Below, one piece after another: positions 6,576 through 15,832 of a stretch of 64,000 nt of DNA. The position numbers and the translations under genes are program-made. The notes beneath the pieces are model-generated. The model saw only the letters and a list, made by a program, of their open reading frames with translations. It was not told the origin of the DNA and did no database searches. This stretch comes from Geoglobus acetivorans (GTDB lineage Archaea > Halobacteriota > Archaeoglobi > Archaeoglobales > Archaeoglobaceae). Location: positions 496,001-560,000 of the forward strand of contig NZ_CP009552.1 in assembly GCF_000789255.1 (NCBI RefSeq). The letters are read 5' to 3'. Each line of letters begins with the position of its first letter. Within the stretch, counting starts at the first letter, position 1.

Positions 6576-9500
6576 TATCTCCGAGATCTCTGTGTACATG
6601 TCTTCAAGCACTTCAAGGTATTCAGCAACCCCTTTCTCAATTTCGTCCATCTTTTTCTCCAGCAGCCTCGTTCTGCTTTCAGATACGAACTTTCCGTAGT
6701 TCTTCATGAGGTACTCGAAAACCTTCCTTCCCGTCTCTGTCGGAATCAGTTTTCCGCCACGTTCGATCACGTATTTTCTCAGAAACAGCTTTTCGATGAT
6801 TGTAGCATAGGTTGAGGGCCTTCCAATCCCCCTTTCTTTCATGAGGGATATTATGTCAGACTGGGTGTAAAGTGGAGCCTTCGGAACCTTCAGCAGCTTT
6901 GCTTTAACTTTATGCTTTCCTTCTGGCAGCTCTTTTCTGACCCACACAGACCTGTAAAGCTCAAATGCTCTCCCTCTGGCGTTTACGACTCTTTCCTCAT
7001 TAAATTCCTTCAAATCCGCGATTATTCTGTATCTGACCACTTCCACCTCGTAATTCTCACACTGGCTGGCCATGAATCTCCTGAAAATCAGGTCGTAGAG
7101 TGAAAGGTGTCTCCAGGTGATGTTTTCTGCCTGAATGACACCTTCCTGAATAAGCCTCTGCACATCGTATCTGTCTAATGGTCGTGTGGGTCTGATACAC
7201 TCATGCGCTCCCTCAGCCTCCCACCTTCTCCCGGCAAAGTCCTCTCCAAGGTATTCTTCAGCTATTTTCAATCCGACCTCGCTCACCGAGGTGGAATCCG
7301 TTCTGTGATAGGTTATAAGGCCACTCTCGAAAAGTTCCTGGGCCAGTCTCATGGTTTCTCCTGCTGGAATCTTCAGTATGTTGCTGGCGTCCCTCAGCAT
7401 GGTGTCCGTGGTGTATGGGGGCAGAGGTGTCCTGCTCTCGACTTTCCTTTCCAGAACCTCTATTTCCAGCTCAAGGGTATCGCTTTCAACATCTTCAAGG
7501 TAAAGACCGAGTGATTCGATGAATGCAACTTTTCTTTTCTCACGACTCTCGTTGAACCTCTCGATTATCCATCCCAGCACAGGAGTCTGGGCTCTGCCTG
7601 CTGAGAGGTTTCTGTTTTTGAACACCTCCCAAAGCTTCTGACTCAGAACAAAACCGATCCATCTGTCCTCGATTCTCCTTACGATCTGAGCCTTGACAAG
7701 ATTCTGGTCAATATCTCTCAGCTCGTTCAGTGCTTTCAGGATCGCCCTCCTCGTAACCTCATGAAATTCGGCCCTTTTTATCTCCCCGCAGCCCTTCAGA
7801 AGATTTGCAATATCCCATGCGATTTTTTCACCTTCAGAATCGGGGTCTGTTCCTATTATGACATGTCCAGCCTGTTTTGCAAGCCTCCTCAGAAATTCTA
7901 TCCTTCTTTTCGAGTCATCGACATTCTTACCTCCGCATTTGGGGCAGTCGTCTCTCTCCTCCGTGAACTGATAACCGCAATCGCGGCACTTTTTTATCGA
8001 CGAGTATATCGGTCTGAATACGTTTTCTTCGACCTCAACCCCGTGGAATGCTCTGTTTGTTATCAGGTCCGTGATATGTCCCAGGCTTGCGGTGATCAGC
8101 AGCACACGTTCTGCGGTTGGCACCTCATATACTATCGATACTCCGCTGCCATAGCTGAAGGCCTTGATGCTGGGCTGGCCGAAAAACCGGGCTATCTGTC
8201 TCGCTTTGGTGGGACTCTCCACTATGAACAGGGTTGGTTTAATAAGGTCCTGCATTTCGTGACGTTTCAGAAATTTCCGTCTTGACTCGTTTATTTCCTT
8301 AATCAGGGTATCGAAGTCAACATCCTCGAATTTCCTGAATTCCACATCGTAGTATCTGGCTCTCTCGATAAACGCGTTCCTGACAGGCTCATCATCTTCA
8401 AGCAAAAAGCTGGCACCTTTTGTGATGCCTCCAGCGAACAGTCTTGATGCTCTCCCCGATCCCTGTATGTATGTTCTTACGTCCGGGAATATTATTTCGT
8501 TCTCCCTGATGACAACATCCTTTCCGCATTTGTCTCCCCTTTGCAGAATCTCCCTGAGTACTGACCTGAGCTGATTAATCTGGTCCTCTCTCAGGGAATT
8601 TAGATATGGAAGGTATTTTTTCACCCTTTCGTCATCTCTGAAAATCAGGGCGAGAGTTCTGAGCATGGTGTGGCTCAGACTGTCCAGGTCCTCGAATTTC
8701 ACCCTGAAAACTGGTGCCTTAACGAAAACAACGAATCTTATTTTTTCTGGAAGGTCCAGACCTCTGACGAGCGTTCCGTAATAGTATGCAGTTCCAACGA
8801 TGTGGTCTATCTCACCTCTCTCAAACCTCTCATAGTCCCTTTTGCTCTTGGCACTTACGATTCCTATTCTGAACTCTTCTCTCAGTGATTCGTAAATTTT
8901 TTCCGCCTCTTCTGTGCTGCGGGCGTAGATCACACCACCGCTACCCATCCTCCTGAGGACTTTCCTGAGAGTGTCGATATCTGAGCTTTCGATCACCACA
9001 TCCTCGATGTTTCTTACCGAATGTGTTGTTGTTCCGACATCAAAATTGAGCAGTTCCCTAAACAGCCTTATCTTCTGCCCTTTCTTTGCCGTGGCGGTTG
9101 AAACCATCAGCACTCCTCTTGCTGTGCCTTTCCAGCCATCTTTCGTCCTTGCAAATCCGAGGAGCTGGAGGATTCTGTCCACGTTTTTCGATGCTTTCAG
9201 AACGGCATCAACATCGTCAACAAAGATGAAGTCAAACGTGTTTTTTATTTCTCCAAAATTCTTTGAGAGGAATGCAGTGGTTGTTATGAGGACCTGATAG
9301 TCTTCACTTCTCAGGATCTCGAAAAAGCTTTCTTTCTCACTTTTTTTCATTTTGCCATGGTAGTGGCATACGGTTATCTCCGAACGCCTGTTGAAACCAA
9401 CCCCAATTCCGACCTTTTCCGAGATCTGGGATATCTTTTCAACCGTCTGATCCACGAGCAGGGTGGTTGGGAAAATCAGATAGGATTTTTTTCCCTTCCG

Positions 9501-9788
9501 GGCGAGAAATAGTGCCATTGCTATGCCGAAGGATGTCTTTCCGACTCCTGTCGGAGCAACGGCAGCAAAGCTTTCATTCTGAAACACCCTTCTGGCCCAG
9601 AATATCTGTATGCTTCTCGGCTCTCCTATTGCCTTTTTAAAAAACTGGATGAATTCAGAGGTTACTTCATCAGTGTGATGCAGGCAGAGGGCTTTGTTCT
9701 CCCTCAGACAGATGTTGCCCTCAATTTCTTTTTCGAAGAGGGAAGAATTGCACACGCTGCAGAGGTTTTCATATCTTGTAAAAATCAT
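6570..9788 (-). CDS. rgy: Reverse gyrase
   Basis: A 1072-residue fusion of an SF2 helicase-like module and a type IA topoisomerase. The N-terminal zinc finger uses C10, C13, C27 and nearby C/H residues. Walker A is APTGVGKTS (78-86) and the DEAD-like box is VDDVD. A second zinc finger, CRDCGYQFTEERDDCPKCG, lies within the Toprim region after FIVESPTKARQIARFFG. The catalytic tyrosine is Y827 in LITYHRTDSTS. It introduces positive supercoils with ATP and is the one protein shared by essentially all hyperthermophiles. No intein or split is present. A TATA element on the minus strand at about 9811-9821 suggests a nearly leaderless mRNA. Confidence 0.97.
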   Translation of the reverse strand: MIFTRYENLCSVCNSSLFEKEIEGNICLRENKALCLHHTDEVTSEFIQFFKKAIGEPRSIQIFWARRVFQNESFAAVAPTGVGKTSFGIAMALFLARKGKKSYLIFPTTLLVDQTVEKISQISEKVGIGVGFNRRSEITVCHYHGKMKKSEKESFFEILRSEDYQVLITTTAFLSKNFGEIKNTFDFIFVDDVDAVLKASKNVDRILQLLGFARTKDGWKGTARGVLMVSTATAKKGQKIRLFRELLNFDVGTTTHSVRNIEDVVIESSDIDTLRKVLRRMGSGGVIYARSTEEAEKIYESLREEFRIGIVSAKSKRDYERFERGEIDHIVGTAYYYGTLVRGLDLPEKIRFVVFVKAPVFRVKFEDLDSLSHTMLRTLALIFRDDERVKKYLPYLNSLREDQINQLRSVLREILQRGDKCGKDVVIRENEIIFPDVRTYIQGSGRASRLFAGGITKGASFLLEDDEPVRNAFIERARYYDVEFRKFEDVDFDTLIKEINESRRKFLKRHEMQDLIKPTLFIVESPTKARQIARFFGQPSIKAFSYGSGVSIVYEVPTAERVLLITASLGHITDLITNRAFHGVEVEENVFRPIYSSIKKCRDCGYQFTEERDDCPKCGGKNVDDSKRRIEFLRRLAKQAGHVIIGTDPDSEGEKIAWDIANLLKGCGEIKRAEFHEVTRRAILKALNELRDIDQNLVKAQIVRRIEDRWIGFVLSQKLWEVFKNRNLSAGRAQTPVLGWIIERFNESREKRKVAFIESLGLYLEDVESDTLELEIEVLERKVESRTPLPPYTTDTMLRDASNILKIPAGETMRLAQELFESGLITYHRTDSTSVSEVGLKIAEEYLGEDFAGRRWEAEGAHECIRPTRPLDRYDVQRLIQEGVIQAENITWRHLSLYDLIFRRFMASQCENYEVEVVRYRIIADLKEFNEERVVNARGRAFELYRSVWVRKELPEGKHKVKAKLLKVPKAPLYTQSDIISLMKERGIGRPSTYATIIEKLFLRKYVIERGGKLIPTETGRKVFEYLMKNYGKFVSESRTRLLEKKMDEIEKGVAEYLEVLEDMYTEISEIS

Positions 9789-9963
9789 GAATTTTGGTTG
9801 TGCGGGGTTGTTTTAAAGGTTTCCGTACCGGTATGGTTTTTACAGGTGGCAGCATCTGCGCTCCTTGGACTTATGGGTGTGGTGCGGTTGCATAGACGAT
9901 GTAACCAACCTGCTTCTGTGAAAAAATCAAAATCGATAAATAATTTCACGTAACGTTAACATC
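9789..9963. promoter_or_regulatory. Divergent promoter region between rgy and the AbfD-like gene
   Basis: About 175 bases. A CCTTTAAAAC element on the minus strand (9811-9821) serves rgy. GATAAATAATT on the plus strand (about 9934-9944) serves the gene starting at 9964. A 14-base near-palindrome at 9824-9837 (CCGTACCGGTATGG) abuts the rgy TATA box. The middle part contains a possible 8-base-pair hairpin with arms GGTTGCAT and ATGTAACC near 9887-9907. No open frame or tRNA is visible. Confidence 0.45.
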
Positions 9964-11349
9964 ATGATAAATGGGGATGAATATGTCAGGCGAATAAAAG
10001 GTTATTCAAGGGACATATATGTCAGGGGTGAGAGGGCTGGTTTCGACCACCCCAACGTGGAGCCGGTTTTAAAGGCGATCTCCGTAACTTATGATCTGGC
10101 CAAGGAAAAGGGCTACCACACACACTCGGAACTTGTCAACAGGGAGGTCAATATTCTGAACACCTACTGCAGAACTCCCGATGACCTGATCAAGAGGTAC
10201 GATTTTCAGAGGGAGCTGAGCATGAGACTTGCAACGTGCAATTACAGGTGTCCGGGGGCTGATGCGATAAATGCGTTTGCATCGGTTCTGGAAGGTGAGG
10301 AGAGAAATCGGTTTCTTGTCCTGCTGAGAGAAATTCAGGAGAATGATTACGCATGCACATCTGCCCTCACGGATCCAAAGGGGAACAGGAGCAGAAGACC
10401 TTCAGAGCAGAGGGAGATGTATGTCAGGGTTGTTGAGGAACGAGATGACGGAATAATTGTTGAGGGTGCAAAAATACATCAGAGTGGTGCTTTTGCAGCC
10501 GATGTGAACTTTTTCCTGCCGGGACAGACCTTCAGGGAAGGCGAGGAAGAGTTTGCCGTAGCATTCGCCCTCAAACCGGAGGACAGGGGTGTGAAGTACA
10601 TTCTTCAGAACACGGGGATGCAGGCCAAACAGAGGGACGGGGGAGAATTCGAGTATGGAAATCCGTATGGAGACAGGATTACATGCACTGTTGTCCTCGA
10701 CAGGGTTTTTGTTCCTTGGGAGAGGGTTTTCATCTATAAGGACCTGAAAAAAGTCAGGGAGCTGCTCACTGCATTTGCAAACTCTCACAGGTGTGCTGGG
10801 GCAGCGTGCAAGGCGGGATTTGTGGACTCGATGACAGGTGCAGCGAGCCTCATGATTCGGGCAAATGGTCTCGAGAATGTCCAGGCTCTCAGATCAAAAC
10901 TTGGTGAGATGTCGGCTGCTTCTGAAGGGGCATACGCAGTTGCTGTTGGCGCTGCGGTGAAGGGGGCTGAGAAAAATGGGGTCTGGCTGCCGGATGCGAT
11001 CATGGCCAATGCCGGGAAGGTTATAGGTGTTGAGGGCTTTACAAAGGTTATGAGGCATCTTGCTGACATTGCAGGAGGGATTCCCGGAACTGCACCATCT
11101 GAATTCGATTTGAGGAGCGAAGAAATAGGCAGATATGTGGAGAAATATGTCAGAGGTGCGGAAGATTTCAGTGCGGAGGACAGGCTGAGGCTGATAAAGT
11201 TCATTGAATTCTGGCTTACAAGCTCTCATTACATAGGTGCATTGCATGGTGGAGGCAGCGTCTCGGCGTCGGTGATTTTTCTGCAGTACATGAGCGATTT
11301 CAGCTCAAAGGAGGATGCCGTGAGAAAAGCGATAAATCTAAAATCCTGA
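9964..11349 (+). CDS. 4-hydroxybutyryl-CoA dehydratase-like (HpaB/AbfD family) flavoenzyme
   Basis: A 461-residue member of the HpaB/4-hydroxyphenylacetate 3-monooxygenase superfamily. C92-x3-C96 (TCNYRC) and H275-x6-C282 (HRCAGAAC) have exactly the spacing of the four [4Fe-4S] ligands of clostridial 4-hydroxybutyryl-CoA dehydratase, which flavin monooxygenases lack. The protein therefore more likely performs a radical dehydration or isomerisation of a CoA thioester than an oxygenation. The length is slightly below the characterised 490 residues. The start is preceded by a TATA element but no Shine-Dalgarno. The actual substrate is unknown; archaeal genomes often carry several paralogues. Confidence 0.8.
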   Translation: MINGDEYVRRIKGYSRDIYVRGERAGFDHPNVEPVLKAISVTYDLAKEKGYHTHSELVNREVNILNTYCRTPDDLIKRYDFQRELSMRLATCNYRCPGADAINAFASVLEGEERNRFLVLLREIQENDYACTSALTDPKGNRSRRPSEQREMYVRVVEERDDGIIVEGAKIHQSGAFAADVNFFLPGQTFREGEEEFAVAFALKPEDRGVKYILQNTGMQAKQRDGGEFEYGNPYGDRITCTVVLDRVFVPWERVFIYKDLKKVRELLTAFANSHRCAGAACKAGFVDSMTGAASLMIRANGLENVQALRSKLGEMSAASEGAYAVAVGAAVKGAEKNGVWLPDAIMANAGKVIGVEGFTKVMRHLADIAGGIPGTAPSEFDLRSEEIGRYVEKYVRGAEDFSAEDRLRLIKFIEFWLTSSHYIGALHGGGSVSASVIFLQYMSDFSSKEDAVRKAINLKS

Positions 11350-11366
11350 CCTCAATTTTCTTTCTG

Positions 11367-12479
11367 TTGAGGGTGCTGGTTTCTGGTGGGGGTGTAGCGG
11401 GAAGCACATCGGCCATAAATATTGGGGAAAAAGCAGATGTAACGATTGTTGAGGCCAAATTAGCACCAGGCTTTCCTGTTAAGTGCGGTGGGCTGATAAG
11501 TGAGGACTGTTACAGAGCATACTCAGAATATGTGGATGTCAGAAAAGCCCTGCTGAACCACATTAAAGGAGCGTTCTTTTTCTCTCCCACGGGAAAACAT
11601 CTTGAGCTTTACGGAAGCTCGGGAGCAGTGGTTATTGAACGGAAAATCTTTGATCAGCTTCTTTTGCGGGAGGCCTCAAACTTCTCCGAGGTGATTGTTA
11701 AATCAAAAGTCGATGCGGTCGGAGATGGAAAGGCGAGGATAATCACGCCGGAGGGTGAGAGATTCGTAGAATTCGATGTTGTGATTGGCGCCGATGGGGC
11801 TGAAAGCAGGGTTGCGAGAGATCTGGGCTTCAGAAGACCTGAATTCTTTGTGGCCAAGCAGTATCTCATGGAGTTTGAGGTTCTTGATGAAAACATGGTG
11901 GAGCTGTATTTTGGGAAAAGCTATTCTGATGGGTTTTTTGCGTATGCGATTCCTCTGGAAGGTGACCTGGCGAGGGTGGGCGTGGTTTCGAGAAGCAACC
12001 CTGAGGGGTATCTCAGGGCGCTACTGGAAAAACATCCTGACGTGTCTCGAAGAAGAAAGGGTGGCATTCTTGAGGTTAATGCCGGGGCGATTCCGGCAGG
12101 GCTGGCGGAGTTTGTTAGGGCTAATGCGGTTTTGATAGGCGACTCGGCAGGAATGGTGAAGCCGTACACGGGTGGGGGACTGTATTACCTGCTGAGAGCA
12201 TCTGAAATTCTCGGGGAGGTCTTCCCTGATCTGCAGGCATTCAGGAAATCATATCTGGATGAGCTCGGGAAGGAGTACAGGACTGGGGAGAGCATTCAGA
12301 AACTTTACGGGATTCTTGACGATTCCGAGTATGATTTTCTCATTGAAATTGGAAGGGATGTTGATTTCTCGGCAATACACATGGATTCTCCGTCTTCTCT
12401 ACTCCGGCTGATCCCTTCTGCCCTGAAGGTGATAAGGAGACCCACTCTGATCAAAAAAATAGCGGGTTCGTTCCTTTAG
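11367..12479 (+). CDS. Geranylgeranyl-reductase-family FAD-dependent oxidoreductase
   Basis: A 370-residue flavoprotein. The N-terminal dinucleotide fold is VLVSGGGVAGSTSAINIG. KCGGLIS near residue 39, DVVIGADGAESRVARDLG near 139, and AVLIGDSAGMVKPYTGGGLYY near 256 are hallmarks of the digeranylgeranylglycerophospholipid reductase family. Members saturate isoprenoid chains of archaeal lipids or quinones, but paralogues have other roles. The start is TTG at 11367, with GTG at 11373 as an alternative. It follows the AbfD-like gene by 17 bases. Whether it acts on membrane lipids cannot be decided here. Confidence 0.78.
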   Translation: MRVLVSGGGVAGSTSAINIGEKADVTIVEAKLAPGFPVKCGGLISEDCYRAYSEYVDVRKALLNHIKGAFFFSPTGKHLELYGSSGAVVIERKIFDQLLLREASNFSEVIVKSKVDAVGDGKARIITPEGERFVEFDVVIGADGAESRVARDLGFRRPEFFVAKQYLMEFEVLDENMVELYFGKSYSDGFFAYAIPLEGDLARVGVVSRSNPEGYLRALLEKHPDVSRRRKGGILEVNAGAIPAGLAEFVRANAVLIGDSAGMVKPYTGGGLYYLLRASEILGEVFPDLQAFRKSYLDELGKEYRTGESIQKLYGILDDSEYDFLIEIGRDVDFSAIHMDSPSSLLRLIPSALKVIRRPTLIKKIAGSFL

Positions 12480-12585
12480 ATTTCTGCTGTGCCAAATTCC
12501 CGTGGGAGAATGACTGATCTGTCAGACTCCGTTAAAAAAAGAAAATGTTTTAACCGCATTATTATCTATTAATTTCGGTGATATT

Positions 12586-13404
12586 ATGGTGAAGGTTGGA
12601 GTTCTGAAAATGGGTGCAATTGGCACGGCTCTCCTTGTGGAGTATCTTCTTGACGAGAGAGCAGATAGGGGAGATATCGAGGTTAGGGTAGTTACAAGCG
12701 GTGCAAAAATGCAGCCTGAAGAGGCTGTTGTTGCTGAAAAACTCAGGGAATTTGACCCGGACGTTGTTATAGTAATATCTCCGAATGCGGCACTTCCCGG
12801 ACCAAAGGCAGCGAGGGAAGCATTCGAAGGAAAACCCGTGATAGTCATCAGCGACGCACCTGCAAAGAAGGCGAAAGAGGAGTTTGAGGAGAAGGGCTTT
12901 GGCTATATTCTCATCAACGCTGATTCGATGATCGGTGCGAGAAGGGAGTTCCTTGATCCAACAGAAATGGCTCTGTTCAACTCTGACGTGGTGAAGGTTC
13001 TTGCGGCAACCGGAGCTTTCAGGATCGTCCAGGAGGAGCTTGACAGGGTTATTGAGGCGATCAAGAAGGGCGAGACTCCTGAGCTGCCAAAAATGGTGAT
13101 CACCGCCCAGAAGGCAGTCAAAGCCGGAAACTTCCAGAACCCGTACGCCAAGGCCAAGGCCATGGCAGCGTACTTCATTGCCGAGAAGGTTGCAGACATC
13201 GATGTTAAGGGATGCTTCATCGAGAGAGACCCCGAGAAGTACATACCTCTCGTTGCATCCGCCCATGAGATGATGAGGGTTGCGGCTTTGCTTGCCGACC
13301 AGGCAAGAGAGATTGAGAAGTGCAACGATACGGTTTACAGAACACCACACTCAAAAGAGGGAGAAATACTTAAAAAGTTTGAACTCATGGGAAAACCTGA
13401 ATGA
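12586..13404 (+). CDS. mtd: F420-dependent methylenetetrahydromethanopterin dehydrogenase
   Basis: A 272-residue protein beginning MVKVGVLKMGAIGTALLVEYLLDERADR and containing PNAALPGPKAAREA and YRTPHSKEGEI, all typical of Mtd. It interconverts methylene- and methenyl-tetrahydromethanopterin with coenzyme F420 in the cytoplasm. In Archaeoglobales it works in the reductive C1 (acetyl-CoA) pathway or its oxidative reverse. Its stop overlaps the start of the K+ channel gene (ATGA at 13401), an unexpected linkage between C1 metabolism and ion transport. Confidence 0.96.
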   Translation: MVKVGVLKMGAIGTALLVEYLLDERADRGDIEVRVVTSGAKMQPEEAVVAEKLREFDPDVVIVISPNAALPGPKAAREAFEGKPVIVISDAPAKKAKEEFEEKGFGYILINADSMIGARREFLDPTEMALFNSDVVKVLAATGAFRIVQEELDRVIEAIKKGETPELPKMVITAQKAVKAGNFQNPYAKAKAMAAYFIAEKVADIDVKGCFIERDPEKYIPLVASAHEMMRVAALLADQAREIEKCNDTVYRTPHSKEGEILKKFELMGKPE

Positions 13405-14360
13405 GAAGGAGAGCAATTTTATTAGTATCTCTATTTATTTTTACAATTTTAGTTATTTCTGTGGTTGCATACCACATCAAGCTGATGGAGGGGGATGAGG
13501 TCTCGTTTGTTGATGCGATTTACTGGACCATAACCACGATGACGACCGTGGGTTATGGCGACATCGTGATGAAAACACCCACAGGGAAAATATTTTCGAT
13601 CTTTGTTCAGATTTACGGAATCGCCTTCCTTTTCGGCATAGCTTTTCCCTACATAGTCGTGCCATGGGCCGAAAGGAAATTTCTTCTGAAACTCCCTGAA
13701 AAAGCTGAACTCGAGAGACATGTTGCGGTTTTCGGGTTTACCAAACTCACACCGTTCCTTGTGGAAGAGCTTGAAAAAATGGGGATTGACTACATTATCG
13801 TTGAGGATTCAAGAGAGAAGGCCATACAGGCCATAGAGAACGGCTACAGTGTGGTGCATTCACAGATGGATAATGTGGTCGAAACTGCAAACCTGGAGAA
13901 GGCAATGGCAATCGTCATAATGTGGGAGGAGGTGGAAAAAAGCATAGACGTGCTGATAACCGTAAAGGACATGAGCGTTCAGAAACTTGCGGTGGTTTCA
14001 GACCCACGTTACGCAAAATATCTCCATTACGCGGGGGTTGATAAGGTCATAACACCCAAGAGTGTTGCCGGAGTTCACATCGCCAACATTCTCACGGAGA
14101 AGCAGAGGGGAGTGCTGAATATAAGAAAAATTCTGGCAAACCACGGAATCACCGAAATAATGCTCCCAAAGAAATCCAGACTGGCTGGATCAACCGTCGA
14201 AACTCTTCAGAGCAGATACAATGTGAAAATAATAGCGGTTTGCAGAGAGGGGCGCCTCGTATTCAGGCCAGACAGGAACTACAGGATTGGTGAGGGGAGC
14301 ATAATCCTTGCGTTTGGGGAAGACAGGGACCTTTACAGCCTGCTGAGGGATGCGTCATGA
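13401..14360 (+). CDS. Two-transmembrane potassium channel with RCK domain
   Basis: A 319-residue protein. Membrane segment 1 is residues 5-24. The pore helix leads to the selectivity filter TVGYGD (49-54), followed by segment 2 at about 64-86. A RCK/TrkA-N domain (residues 105-225, HVAVFGFTKLTPFLVEEL) and a TrkA-C domain (about 240-319) complete the MthK-like architecture. It is a ligand-gated K+ channel of the cytoplasmic membrane. The nucleotide loop reads GFTKLT instead of the Rossmann GxGxxG, so the ligand is probably an ion such as Ca2+ rather than NAD. It overlaps both neighbours by 4 bases. Confidence 0.9.
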   Translation: MRRRAILLVSLFIFTILVISVVAYHIKLMEGDEVSFVDAIYWTITTMTTVGYGDIVMKTPTGKIFSIFVQIYGIAFLFGIAFPYIVVPWAERKFLLKLPEKAELERHVAVFGFTKLTPFLVEELEKMGIDYIIVEDSREKAIQAIENGYSVVHSQMDNVVETANLEKAMAIVIMWEEVEKSIDVLITVKDMSVQKLAVVSDPRYAKYLHYAGVDKVITPKSVAGVHIANILTEKQRGVLNIRKILANHGITEIMLPKKSRLAGSTVETLQSRYNVKIIAVCREGRLVFRPDRNYRIGEGSIILAFGEDRDLYSLLRDAS

Positions 14361-14971
14361 AGGTTCTCCTGATCGGTTTCGGAGACGTTGGAAGGGCTGT
14401 TGCCCGGATTCTGCTGTCGAGGAATATCGAGGTTACGGCTGTGGACGTATCTGAAACGAGAATGGATGGTGTGAACTTCATCAAGACAGATGCATTATCC
14501 GAGGAACTTTACGAATTTGTTGATCTCGACGAATATTCTGCGGCGATTATTGCTCTGCCAAATGATGTTGATGCTCTGCTCTGCATAATGATGATCAAAA
14601 AGAAAAAAGAGGACCTGCTGATTTTTGCGAGATGCAATAACCCCTCCTACAGGGAAAAGATGAGCATTGCCGGGGCAGATTATGTGGTAGATATATCCAC
14701 GATCACGTCTCAGATGATCCTCTCGACGATTTTCAGGGAAGAGGCAGAGAAGAGGCTCCTCTATGAGAACATCCATGTGAGGACCTACACTGTTTCCGAG
14801 AACTCCCCTCTGGTGGGGAGGAGAGTGGAGGATTTTGACGACGTTTTGATACTGGGCATGGAGAAAGACGGAGCCGTCAGGCATGAGGGGGTTATTGAAC
14901 CCGGATCGAAGATAGCGGTGGTCGGGGAGATTGAGGTTCTGAAGGCGTTTGAAGAAAGGTTTATGACTTAG
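14357..14971 (+). CDS. Stand-alone RCK (TrkA-N/TrkA-C) regulatory subunit
   Basis: A 204-residue soluble protein with a TrkA-N Rossmann fold (MKVLLIGFGDVGRAVARIL, a complete GxGxxG) and a TrkA-C domain from about 120 (TVSENSPLVGRRVEDF). The start overlaps the channel stop (ATGA). The intact nucleotide loop contrasts with the altered loop of the channel's own RCK domain. The two may form a mixed gating ring in which this subunit contributes NAD(H) sensing. That partnership is inference from the gene overlap. Confidence 0.85.
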   Translation: MKVLLIGFGDVGRAVARILLSRNIEVTAVDVSETRMDGVNFIKTDALSEELYEFVDLDEYSAAIIALPNDVDALLCIMMIKKKKEDLLIFARCNNPSYREKMSIAGADYVVDISTITSQMILSTIFREEAEKRLLYENIHVRTYTVSENSPLVGRRVEDFDDVLILGMEKDGAVRHEGVIEPGSKIAVVGEIEVLKAFEERFMT

Positions 14972-15368
14972 ACACTATTATCTTTCCTCCTTCAAGCCTT
15001 CCGATCTTTGCGTAACCCTCTATGACTATTCTGTTGGCCTTCACGAACCCAATAACGCTTCCTTCCCTTATTATGACCGAATCGCCTTTGACGAATTTAC
15101 CCCTGCACTTTGGAAAAATCAGAACGTTCCCCTCAGCAACAATCTCGTTGAACTCGGTTTTTGGCCCGATAATCGCTTTTTCGCACAGTATTGATCCCCC
15201 AACAAAGTTCCTTCCGGCAAGTTTTACCTCACTGGCCTCTATATTGCCCCAGAAACTGGACAGGATTCCTGCAAAAACGGTTCCATCAAATCTGAGGTGC
15301 CTGTCAACTATCGAGTCCTTTCCCACTATCAGAGTTTTTCCATCCCTGCTGAGCCTGTATTTCTTCAT
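14961..15368 (-). CDS. Bactofilin-like beta-helical polymer-forming protein
   Basis: A 135-residue protein made of short hydrophobic strand repeats (for example IVDRHLRFDGTVFAGILSSFWGN, then VKLAGRNFVGGSI, CEKAIIGP, EIVAEGNVLIFP, VIIREGSVIGFVKANRIVIEG). This periodic pattern fits a right-handed beta-helix of the bactofilin/polymer-forming cytoskeletal type. No signal peptide or membrane segment is present. The start overlaps the PUA gene stop (ATGA) and the stop overlaps the convergent RCK gene by 11 bases. Function is unknown; a structural or scaffold role is inferred from fold only. Confidence 0.55.
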   Translation of the reverse strand: MKKYRLSRDGKTLIVGKDSIVDRHLRFDGTVFAGILSSFWGNIEASEVKLAGRNFVGGSILCEKAIIGPKTEFNEIVAEGNVLIFPKCRGKFVKGDSVIIREGSVIGFVKANRIVIEGYAKIGRLEGGKIIVSKS

Positions 15369-15832
15369 TTTCTTACCCCCTGTCTCACGTCCACCGCCAC
15401 TCCTCTCTGGAATTCCAGCATTTCAAAAGCAGAAAGAACGGCTTTCCCTGTGGCAAGCAGGATGTCGCTCTCATCGACCACGATAACCTCGTCGTTGGCC
15501 CTTATGGTGCTATCAACATCAACCACATGCTTTGCAAAGACGTTTTTGCCTGCTGCAATGAACTCTGCAACCCTGCTATCAACCACAACCCGCAGCTGCG
15601 GATAAGGGAGCAAGTCCTTCAACCTCCTTGCACCCTCTATGCTTATGGAGAGCCAGCCACTTTCGGGTTTGATTGTGGCTATTCTCCTGCCGTCATCCGT
15701 AATCTGCCTGATCTTCCCGGTTTTTCTGGATACTATGAACTGGCATGATTCCGGAAAAAGCGCCTTTCCGGCACCTCTCCCGAACTGATAATCTGCCAGG
15801 ACCCTTACGGTCTTGAGGTATCTATCTTCCAT
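15365..15832 (-). CDS. PUA-domain RNA-binding protein
   Basis: A 155-residue protein. The N-terminal part (LKTVRVLADYQFGRGAGKALFP) followed by a C-terminal PUA domain (LRVVVDSRVAEFIAAGKNVFAKHVV to DESDILLATGKAV) resembles the C-terminal region of archaeal tRNA-guanine transglycosylase/ArcS enzymes. Stand-alone copies of about 160 residues are common in Euryarchaeota. No catalytic domain is present. It probably binds structured RNA and may assist an RNA-modification enzyme encoded elsewhere. It is flanked in the same operon by the cis-prenyltransferase-like and bactofilin-like genes, with short overlaps on both sides. Confidence 0.75.
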   Translation of the reverse strand: MEDRYLKTVRVLADYQFGRGAGKALFPESCQFIVSRKTGKIRQITDDGRRIATIKPESGWLSISIEGARRLKDLLPYPQLRVVVDSRVAEFIAAGKNVFAKHVVDVDSTIRANDEVIVVDESDILLATGKAVLSAFEMLEFQRGVAVDVRQGVRK

